Below, piece after piece: positions 6,557 through 11,726 of a DNA stretch of 11,726 nucleotides. The notes under the pieces were generated by a model. That model had not been told where the DNA came from. It saw only the letters and a program-made list of their open reading frames with translations, and did not search any database. Where the stretch lies: contig DASPFV010000119.1 of assembly GCA_035620975.1 (NCBI GenBank), positions 1 through 11,726 on the forward strand. The letters run 5' to 3'. The DNA is from DASPFV01 sp035620975. Lineage in GTDB: Bacteria > Acidobacteriota > Vicinamibacteria > Vicinamibacterales > 2-12-FULL-66-21. Within the stretch, counting starts at the first letter, position 1. Every line of letters starts with the position of its first letter. The position numbers were made by a program, and so were the translations under genes.

Positions 6557-9019
6557 TCACACCTCGCGCCTGAGGGCCTCCGCCGGATCCACCCGCGCGG
6601 CGCGGCTCGCCGGCAGGTAGCTCGCGAGGAGCGTCGTGAGCCCGAGCCCGACCGCGACCCCGGCGTAGGTCGCGGGATCGAGCGCGGTGACGCCGTAGAG
6701 GAGGGCTGACATGACGCGCGTGACTGCGGCCGCGGCGCCGAGCCCGAGCACGATGCCGGCGCCCGCCAGCACGAGGCCGTAGCGCAGGAACAAACGGCTG
6801 ACGTCGCGCTGGGCGGCCCCGAGCGCCATGCGGATGCCGATCTCGCGGGTGCGCTGCGCCACCACGTACGCCAGCACGCCATAGATGCCCACCATGCCGA
6901 GGAGCAGGGCGACAGCCGACGCTATGGCGAGCATCACGAGCGCGAAGGAGGTCTGGGCCATCGAGTCGGCCTGGATCTCCGTCAGCGTCCGGACCGACGC
7001 GACCGGCAGGTTCGGGTTCACCGACCAGACAGCCTGCTGAATCTCCTTCAAGAGCGTCGGCGACCCGGTCCGCGGCGTCCGGATCGCGTAGGCCAGATTC
7101 CGCTGGACGTACACTGGCATGATCCAGAACTCCTTGATCAGGACTGGCCAGTAGATCACCGCGGGAGCGGGCTGCGCCGCGCCATCATCGCGTTCGTCGG
7201 CGACGACGCCGACGATCGTGCGCCACGGGTTGCTGGGCGACTGGCGTATGCGGCGGCCGAGCGCGGCCCCCGGCTCCTTCCAGAACTCCCTGGCGAAGTT
7301 TTCGGACACGACCACGACCGGCGCCGCGTCGTGGGCGTCCTGCCACGTGATCGCCCGGCCCGCGAGGACCGGCCGCCCCATCGTCTCGAAGTAGTTCTCC
7401 GAGATCCACTTGAAACGGCGGAGCGGGGGAATGCGCCCCGGCGGAGCGGGAACGTCCTCCACGAAGATCGGGTCGTTGCTGTCGTTTCCGTCCATCGTGA
7501 TGGAGCTCGAGAGGCCGACGGAGGTGATGCCCGGCAGCTGCTCGATGCGGCGGAGGATCTGCTCGTGCGTGCGAGCCGTCTGTGCCGGGTCCTCCACGAT
7601 GGTGGACGGGATGGCGACACGAAGGGTGAGGACCTCTTCCGGCCGCTGGAAGCCGGGGTTGACGGTGCGCATCGCCACGAAGGTCCGGATCATGAGCCCG
7701 GACGCGACCAGCAGCACTACGGCCAGCGCGATCTCCGTGACGACCAGCGTGTTCCGGGCGCGATGCCGCGTGCGGCCGGCGCTCGAGAGGCGGCCGCCTT
7801 CCTTCAGGGCGGCCGCGACCTGCGGACGGGCGAACCTGAACACCGGGATCAGGCCGAACAGCAGCCCCGCGGCCAGCGAGATCGCCACCGTGAACAGGAT
7901 CACTGTCGCGTCCACGCCGATCTCGTCGACGCGGGGCAGGCCCTCCGGGGCCATCGACGCCAGGACGCGGACGGCCGCCTGGGCGAGGAGCAGTCCGACT
8001 GCGCCGCCGAGCAGGCCGAGCGTGAGGCTCTCGGAGAGCAGCTCCCAGGAGACGCGCCGCCAGCTCGCCCCGAGCGCGGTATGAATGGCCAGCTCCTGCT
8101 GACGGCCTTCCGCGCGTACGAGGAAGAGGTTTGCGACGTTGGCGCACGCGATGAGCAGAACGATTCCCACCGTGCCCAGCAGCACCCAGAGCACGCGTCC
8201 GACGTCCCCGATCACGTCCTCCGACAGCGGTCTCACGTTGGGCCCGAACCGGACCTCCTCGAACATGTCCTTCGTGAAGCCGCTGGGCAGCGGAAAGCGC
8301 TCGACGACCAGCGGCAGCATCCTCGCGATGTCCGCGTTCGCCTGCTCGATCGTGACGCCCGTCTTCAGCCGCGCGAGCGCCTGGTAGCTGAAATTCCCGA
8401 TGAAGACCTCCGCGCGGTTGATCCGGAATGGCAGCACCAGCTGCGGGTTGCGGTTGAGGAAACGGAAGCCCGGGCCCAGCACGCCGATGATCTCGCGCGG
8501 CCGGCCGTCCACGGTGACCTGCCGGCCGACGACGCCAGGGTCGCTGCCGAACTTGCGCTGCCAGTAGCCGTGCGCGAGCATCACGCGCTCCGGCGTCTTC
8601 GGCGAATCGTCGTCGGCCGTGAACCGGCGGCCCAGCAGCGGCTCCACCCGGAGCACACCGAGCGTGCCGTCGGTCACCACGAGGGCCTCGACGCGCTCCG
8701 GCTCGCCGATGCCGGTGACCGACACGGCGGTGTTGTCCCAGAGCCCGATGTCGTCGAACGACCGTCCTTCGTCGCGGTACGTGAGATAGGTGGCCGGCGA
8801 CTGGTTCATCACCGGGAACCCCAGTCCCGGGGCGGTGTGCCAGACGCCAACGAGCGTGGCGGGCTCGTCGAAGGGCAGGGGCTTCAGCAGGACGCCGTTG
8901 ACGACGCTGAAGATGGCGGCGTTGGCGCCAATCCCGAGCCCGAGCGTGAGGATGGCGACCGAGGTGAACAGGGGCGTGCGCGCCAGGCGGCGCAGGACAC
9001 GGCGCAGACGGATGGGCAT
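6557..9019 (-). CDS. ADOP-family permease (acidobacterial duplicated orphan permease, MacB/FtsX-like)
   Basis: A complete 820-residue membrane protein with two MacB-type periplasmic domains and two FtsX domains. It opens with RRLARTPLFTSVAILTLGLG (10-29) and GIGANAAIFSVVNGVLLKPL (29-48), the ADOP signature with its first membrane helix. The first periplasmic domain spans about 50-270 and the next helices about 275-298, 325-355 and 370-395. The second half repeats the plan: helix 421-445, periplasmic domain about 450-690, then helices 692-722, 745-775 and 783-805. RTREIGIRMALGAAQRDV (723-740) is the coupling motif, and the chain ends RAARVDPAEALRREV. Family members typically lack a neighbouring ATPase, and none is seen here; their true role and partner ATPase are unsettled. 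This is the short form without the extra N-terminal domain found in some ADOPs. No Shine-Dalgarno is visible before the ATG. The gene converges on the kinase gene. Confidence 0.93.
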   Translation of the reverse strand: MPIRLRRVLRRLARTPLFTSVAILTLGLGIGANAAIFSVVNGVLLKPLPFDEPATLVGVWHTAPGLGFPVMNQSPATYLTYRDEGRSFDDIGLWDNTAVSVTGIGEPERVEALVVTDGTLGVLRVEPLLGRRFTADDDSPKTPERVMLAHGYWQRKFGSDPGVVGRQVTVDGRPREIIGVLGPGFRFLNRNPQLVLPFRINRAEVFIGNFSYQALARLKTGVTIEQANADIARMLPLVVERFPLPSGFTKDMFEEVRFGPNVRPLSEDVIGDVGRVLWVLLGTVGIVLLIACANVANLFLVRAEGRQQELAIHTALGASWRRVSWELLSESLTLGLLGGAVGLLLAQAAVRVLASMAPEGLPRVDEIGVDATVILFTVAISLAAGLLFGLIPVFRFARPQVAAALKEGGRLSSAGRTRHRARNTLVVTEIALAVVLLVASGLMIRTFVAMRTVNPGFQRPEEVLTLRVAIPSTIVEDPAQTARTHEQILRRIEQLPGITSVGLSSSITMDGNDSNDPIFVEDVPAPPGRIPPLRRFKWISENYFETMGRPVLAGRAITWQDAHDAAPVVVVSENFAREFWKEPGAALGRRIRQSPSNPWRTIVGVVADERDDGAAQPAPAVIYWPVLIKEFWIMPVYVQRNLAYAIRTPRTGSPTLLKEIQQAVWSVNPNLPVASVRTLTEIQADSMAQTSFALVMLAIASAVALLLGMVGIYGVLAYVVAQRTREIGIRMALGAAQRDVSRLFLRYGLVLAGAGIVLGLGAAAAVTRVMSALLYGVTALDPATYAGVAVGLGLTTLLASYLPASRAARVDPAEALRREV

Positions 9020-9034
9020 ACCAGCTATACGCTG

Positions 9035-9110
9035 GGTTCCAGGTGCGAGGTTCCCGGTTCCAGGTTCCCGGTTGCAGGTTCCTGGTTCCCGGTTCCGGGT
9101 TCCAGGTTCA
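9035..9110 (+). repeat. Degenerate heptanucleotide tandem repeat GGTTCCN, about 10.8 copies
   Basis: Ten complete 7-bp units run without interruption from 9035 to 9104, followed by a partial GGTTCA (9105-9110). Eight of ten keep GGTTCC exactly; units 2 (GGTGCGA) and 6 (GGTTGCA) deviate. The seventh base is free: A,A,C,A,C,A,T,C,G,A. The array fills almost the whole 88-bp gap between the phosphoesterase and ADOP genes. The final partial unit supplies the TGA stop of the phosphoesterase on the - strand. The form resembles the short heptameric tandem repeats described in cyanobacteria; function unknown. Confidence 0.9.
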
Positions 9111-9980
9111 GAAGAGTATCGAGCTCTCCCGCTTCTGTCGGTGAATGACGCCCGAATCGACGACCTGGCCCTTGTCGGTGACGGCCTGGAAATGGAGCTC
9201 GTCCCCGGCGATCTCGATCAGCATGAAGGTATAGCCCTGGTCGTAACCTTTCGCGGTGATCGTGGACTGGCCGATGTTGCCGCGGCGGAGCTTGGCGGCG
9301 TTGCCGGAGATGAAATAGGCGATGCCCTTCTGCGGCTTGATCCGCTCGTAGAAATGCTCGTGGCCGGTGAAGACGACGTCGACGCCGTGCTCGACGAACA
9401 GCGGCTCCAGCTGCTCGCGCAGCACCTCGTCGGATCCATGCCGCTCTCCCGACGAGTAGAGCGGATGGTGGAAGTACGCGATCTTCCAGTCGGCGTCGTC
9501 CTCGCGGAGGGCCTTCTCGAGCCACTGGAGCTGCGCGCGGTCCATGTAGTTGCTGTCGAGCGCGAAGAACCGCACGCTGTCCTTCTTGAACGTGTAATAG
9601 CGCTCGCCCTTCATGTTGAACAGCTTGTAGAACCGCTGCGCCGGCTCGTCGTGGTTGCCGAGCGCCGCGTAGAACTCGACGCCGGCGTCCAGCAGCGGCT
9701 TGTACGGCTGCTCGAATTTGCGCGCGTAGTCGTCGGGATCCTCGTCCCCGTACAGGTTGTCGCCGAGCATCAGCACGAATTCGAACGGGAACGGCCCGTG
9801 GGCGGCGGCTGCCTGCCCGGCGATTCGACGCTGCGCACTGCCGCCCGTGCCGGCGTCACCCAGAATCGCGAAGCAGAGGGAATCCTCCTGGCGCGGCGGC
9901 GCCACCTGTCCGTGCGCGTATACGGACGAGAGCGCGAGGGCGAGGACCAGAACGCAAGCCGAACGGTACGAACGGGACAT
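9108..9980 (-). CDS. Secreted metallophosphoesterase, purple acid phosphatase-like
   Basis: A 290-residue calcineurin-like phosphoesterase, probably hydrolysing phosphate mono- or diesters outside the cytoplasm. A signal peptide is evident: SRSYR, then a hydrophobic core (8-20), with likely cleavage near residues 22-25. Metal-site motifs appear in family order: GDAGTG (41-46, D42), GDNLYG (73-78, D74), GNHDE (108-112, N109 and H110), FHHPLYSSG (170-178, H171/H172) and GHEHFYER (206-213, H207 and H209). These form the two-metal site of the PAP/ACP5-type branch, and the length fits a minimal catalytic domain with no fibronectin module. The start has a good Shine-Dalgarno (GAGGA, 8-base spacing) that overlaps the stop region of the upstream gene, so the two are probably co-transcribed and coupled. 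Its own stop codon lies in the last unit of the heptamer repeat. The true substrate cannot be read; phosphate scavenging is a guess. Confidence 0.9.
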   Translation of the reverse strand: MSRSYRSACVLVLALALSSVYAHGQVAPPRQEDSLCFAILGDAGTGGSAQRRIAGQAAAAHGPFPFEFVLMLGDNLYGDEDPDDYARKFEQPYKPLLDAGVEFYAALGNHDEPAQRFYKLFNMKGERYYTFKKDSVRFFALDSNYMDRAQLQWLEKALREDDADWKIAYFHHPLYSSGERHGSDEVLREQLEPLFVEHGVDVVFTGHEHFYERIKPQKGIAYFISGNAAKLRRGNIGQSTITAKGYDQGYTFMLIEIAGDELHFQAVTDKGQVVDSGVIHRQKRESSILF

Positions 9981-9988
9981 GACGGTGT

Positions 9989-9993
9989 TCCTC
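9989..9993 (-). promoter_or_regulatory. Ribosome binding site of the phosphoesterase, overlapping the upstream stop
   Basis: On the - strand the stop TGA of the upstream gene (9994-9992) is part of TGAGGA. GAGGA forms a Shine-Dalgarno 8 bases before the ATG at 9980-9978. A ribosome ending the first gene would therefore sit on the start site of the second, the usual arrangement for coupled translation. Confidence 0.75.
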
Positions 9994-10561
9994 AGGGGAT
10001 GGCGCCGGGGATGAAATCGACGATCAGATTGGCGTCCACGTCGCGCAGGATCAGGTCCTTGCCGACGATGCGGTATTCGAGGTCCTCGGGCAGGCGGGGC
10101 AGTCGCAGGAGCACGTTGGGCGGCACTGTCGGCAGCGCGTCGGCCGTGTAGGGTCCGTTGACCTTCAGCGGAACCCCGGGAGGACTGTCGTCCTTGATGG
10201 CCTTCTTCGTCTCGGCGGCATCAGGACCCTTGAGCTCCGGCCGCAGCAGCCGCCGGATGTGCCGCGCGATTTCAGGGGTGAAGATGTCTCCCTGCTTCGC
10301 GGCCGATCTCTCGGCGCGGATTCGCGCGGCCAGGTTCTCCTGAGCCGCCTTGATCGCCTCCGGCGATTTGGTGGGGCGGAGCTCCGCCGCCCCTTTCGCG
10401 ACCTTCTCGTGCAGCGCCATGTAGTCGTCGATGCGTTGCTGGAAATCCTGGAGCAGCTTGGCGTCGGGGTTGATCGGCTGCTGGTGTGCCGTCGCCGCGA
10501 CGGCAGAGAGGACGACGAGCGCGGCCAACGTCAGCCGGATGGGACGAAGGTGGCGGCTCAC
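9992..10561 (-). CDS. Small exported protein of unknown function
   Basis: I recognise no named domain. Starting at GTG 10561 it has 189 residues. The first 25 form a clear signal peptide: basic SRHLRPIR, hydrophobic core LTLAALVVLSAVA, and an ATA-H cleavage site. The mature part has a charged, mostly helical segment (about 34-110), including a QGDIFTPEIARHIRRLL stretch (about 90-106). A proline-rich middle follows, then a C-terminal block of alternating hydrophobic residues from LPRLP (154-158) through EYRIVGKDLILRDVDANLIV to FIPGAIP (183-189). That block looks like the conserved core; I have an impression of similar acidobacterial hypothetical proteins but cannot verify it. An ATG at 10660 would add 33 residues, but these are cysteine- and arginine-rich and would bury the signal peptide, so GTG is preferred. 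It is the first gene of an operon with the phosphoesterase, so a periplasmic or secreted partner role is possible. Confidence 0.75.
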   Translation of the reverse strand: MSRHLRPIRLTLAALVVLSAVAATAHQQPINPDAKLLQDFQQRIDDYMALHEKVAKGAAELRPTKSPEAIKAAQENLAARIRAERSAAKQGDIFTPEIARHIRRLLRPELKGPDAAETKKAIKDDSPPGVPLKVNGPYTADALPTVPPNVLLRLPRLPEDLEYRIVGKDLILRDVDANLIVDFIPGAIP

Positions 10562-10589
10562 GCAGCACGTCTTTTCACAACACGTGCCG

Positions 10590-10607
10590 GCGCCGGCAGT
10601 CCGGCGC
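10590..10607. other. GC-rich hairpin in the leader of the small exported protein gene
   Basis: GCGCCGG-CAGT-CCGGCGC is a perfect 7-bp stem with a 4-base loop. It overlaps the 12-bp palindrome GCCGGCGCCGGC (10586-10597), so two alternative pairings exist. It lies 29-46 bases upstream of the GTG start of the - strand gene and could affect its leader RNA. A TTTT (10615-10618) follows on the + strand, too far from the stem for a convincing terminator. Confidence 0.4.
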
Positions 10608-10666
10608 GCCTGCGTTTTACCGAAGCTCAGGTGGTTGTTGGGCAGGCGCGCGCCATACATGCGTCA

Positions 10667-10684
10667 TCCGACAGGGATGTCGGA
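10667..10684. promoter_or_regulatory. Palindrome in the divergent control region, possible operator
   Basis: TCCGACA-GGGA-TGTCGGA is a perfect 7-bp inverted repeat with a 4-base centre. It lies between the - strand exported-protein/phosphoesterase operon and the + strand TonB receptor, ending 12 bases before the proposed -35 of the receptor. Two-fold symmetry at this position suits a dimeric regulator. As RNA the + strand loop would be a GNRA-type tetraloop, so an RNA role is also possible. The remainder of this 200-bp gap (10562-10761) shows no short gene. Confidence 0.45.
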
Positions 10685-10696
10685 ATGCCTCACGCC

Positions 10697-10723
10697 TTGT
10701 CCCGGCTCAGCCACAGGTATAAG
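10697..10723 (+). promoter_or_regulatory. Possible sigma-70-like promoter of the TonB receptor
   Basis: TTGTCC (10697-10702) and TATAAG (10718-10723) resemble -35 and -10 boxes. The spacer is 15 bp, shorter than the preferred 17. The -10 is the only AT-rich hexamer near the gene and would give a leader of roughly 30 bases before the ATG. This rests on consensus similarity only. Confidence 0.4.
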
Positions 10724-10737
10724 CTGCCGCCATCTCA

Positions 10738-10757
10738 ACGGAAGGAAACGGAAGGAG
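10738..10757 (+). promoter_or_regulatory. Duplicated Shine-Dalgarno region before the TonB receptor
   Basis: ACGGAAGGA occurs twice, at 10738-10746 and 10748-10756, so there are two purine-rich ribosome-binding sequences 10 bases apart. The proximal one, AAGGAG (10752-10757), has a tight 4-base spacing to the ATG at 10762. The distal one is too far to act alone and could serve as a ribosome standby site. Confidence 0.6.
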
Positions 10758-10761
10758 CTGT

Positions 10762-11726
10762 ATGGTCTCTTACTGGCGCGTCGTGGTCGGGTTGGCGCTT
10801 CTCTGGCTGCTGAGCCCGCTGTCCCCTCAGCCCGTTCTCGCCCAGGTGCAAATCACAACCGGGGTCATTCAGGGCTCGGTTTCCGACCCGACCGGCGCAA
10901 ACCTGCCGGGAGTGACCGTGGAAGCCCGCAACGTCGACACCAACCTGACGCGCACGCAGGTCACCGAGGCCGACGGACGCTTCGTGTTCCTGCAGCTGCC
11001 TCCTGGCAGCTACCGCGTGACGTTCAGCCTCGAGGGCTTCGCCACCGTCGTCCAGGAGAACGTGACGCTGACCGTCGGGCAGGCGGTGAACCTGCCGGTC
11101 TCGATGAAGGTCTCGGGTGTGGCCGAGACGGTCACCGTGACCACCTCTCCCAGCCTCGTGGAGACGTCGCGCACCGCCTCGGCGTCGACGATCAACCAGC
11201 TGACGGTCGAATCCATCCCGATTCTCGGACGCAAGTTCGAGGATCTGCTGACGCTGACGCCGGGCGTCAGCATCGTGCAGGGGCCCGACGGCGACGAGAT
11301 CACGTTCGCCGGCCAGCGCGGCATCTTCAACAACATCAGCCTGGACGGCGGCGACTACAACAACGGGTTCTTCGGCGAGCAGGCGGGCGGTCAGCGCGCG
11401 TCGATCGACATCACGCTCGATGCCATCAAGGAGTTCCAGGTCATCGCGACCGGCGCCCCGGCCGAGTTCGGCCGAACCGCCGGAGGCGTCGTCAACGTCG
11501 TCACCAAGTCCGGCACCAATGCCACGAAGGGCAGCCTGTTCTACTTTCAACGTCTGGAGGCGTTGACCGGTGATCTGTCCGACGGATCGAAGCTCGAACA
11601 GTTCCATCGCGAGCAGTACGGCGGCACGATCGGCGGGCCGATCAAGAAGGACAAGGCGTTCTTCTTTCTCGCGACCGAAGGGATCAACGGGAACTTCCAA
11701 CGCCCGAACCTGAGCCGGCAGATCGG
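10762..11726 (+). CDS. TonB-dependent receptor with carboxypeptidase-regulatory domain (Oar-like), 3' truncated
   Basis: An outer-membrane receptor or transporter of the acidobacterial Oar-like type, driven by TonB. The first 321 residues are visible and the frame stays open to the window edge, so most of the beta-barrel lies beyond it. The signal peptide spans about 1-28 (hydrophobic VVVGLALLWLL, likely cleavage after VLA or VLAQ). A CarboxypepD_reg-like beta-sandwich follows at about 32-118 (GVIQGSVSDPTGANLPGVTV, then ADGRFVFLQLPPGSYRV). The plug domain covers about 120-255, with LLTLTPGV (162-169), ISLDGGDYN (192-200) and EFGRTAGGVVNVVTKSGTN (235-253). GGTIGGPIKKDKAFFFLATE (287-306) is the usual entry to the barrel in this family. 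The ATG has a strong but close Shine-Dalgarno. The gene diverges from the phosphoesterase operon. Family members typically run to about 1000 residues; the substrate is unknown. Confidence 0.93.
   Translation, partial: MVSYWRVVVGLALLWLLSPLSPQPVLAQVQITTGVIQGSVSDPTGANLPGVTVEARNVDTNLTRTQVTEADGRFVFLQLPPGSYRVTFSLEGFATVVQENVTLTVGQAVNLPVSMKVSGVAETVTVTTSPSLVETSRTASASTINQLTVESIPILGRKFEDLLTLTPGVSIVQGPDGDEITFAGQRGIFNNISLDGGDYNNGFFGEQAGGQRASIDITLDAIKEFQVIATGAPAEFGRTAGGVVNVVTKSGTNATKGSLFYFQRLEALTGDLSDGSKLEQFHREQYGGTIGGPIKKDKAFFFLATEGINGNFQRPNLSRQI

Noticed and set aside
9035..9110. Heptamer array as a CRISPR
   Set aside because: Units are contiguous 7-mers without spacers, and there are no cas genes.
7331..9148. 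A 605-codon open frame opposite the ADOP gene
   Set aside because: It is charged and repetitive in composition with no domain pattern. It mirrors the GC-rich third positions of the ADOP gene, whose protein is unmistakable.
8790..10151. A 453-codon + strand open frame crossing the heptamer repeat and the phosphoesterase
   Set aside because: The part within the array translates the repeats, and the rest is antisense to clear phosphoesterase motifs. No supported start or domain.
10590..10618. Rho-independent terminator on the + strand
   Set aside because: Only four T residues, starting seven bases after the stem, and no + strand gene immediately upstream to terminate.
10562..10660. N-terminal extension of the small exported protein from ATG 10660
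   Set aside because: It would place 33 Cys/Arg-rich residues before a clean signal peptide and has no convincing ribosome binding site.
10735..11700. A 321-codon - strand open frame opposite the TonB receptor
   Set aside because: Composition is D/R/A-rich shadow sequence; the + strand reads a canonical signal peptide, regulatory domain and plug.
1..11726. tRNA, rRNA, insertion sequence, phage or defence-system genes
   Set aside because: No cloverleaf or rRNA-like stretch, and no transposase, integrase, nuclease or helicase motifs were seen. All larger reading frames are accounted for by the listed genes.

Overview
The window is GC-rich, densely coded bacterial DNA. Its gene content points to Acidobacteriota, probably a Vicinamibacteria-like lineage. 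The clues are an ADOP-type permease (acidobacterial duplicated orphan permease), an Oar-like TonB-dependent receptor with an N-terminal carboxypeptidase-regulatory domain, and a membrane serine/threonine kinase with a PD40/TolB-type propeller. Short palindromic and heptameric repeats lie between genes. The taxonomic call is inference from gene families, because there is no rRNA or other marker gene here.

Left part (1-3930, + strand): the C-terminal portion of an FtsX/MacB-type ABC permease is cut by the window edge. A repeat-filled 211-bp gap follows, then a HlyD/MacA-type membrane fusion protein, then a geranylgeranyl-reductase-family flavoprotein that overlaps it by 4 bp. The permease and adaptor look like parts of one tripartite ABC exporter whose ATPase would lie upstream. 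The flavoprotein may modify a lipid or isoprenoid cargo, but that is inference.

Middle (3953-9019): a Pkn-type kinase with one membrane segment and about ten SPDG-type propeller motifs runs on the + strand. It converges, with only 3 bp between stop codons, on a full-length ADOP permease on the - strand.

Right part (9035-11726): a degenerate 7-bp tandem repeat (GGTTCCN) separates the ADOP gene from an upstream two-gene - strand operon, a small exported protein of unknown function followed by a secreted purple-acid-phosphatase-like metallophosphoesterase. A roughly 200-bp divergent control region with a palindrome and a plausible promoter leads to a TonB-dependent receptor on the + strand, truncated by the right edge.

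I found no RNA genes, CRISPR array, transposase, integrase or phage genes. No clearly new multi-gene system is evident. The most unusual items are the two repeat families and the flavoprotein coupled to the exporter adaptor.
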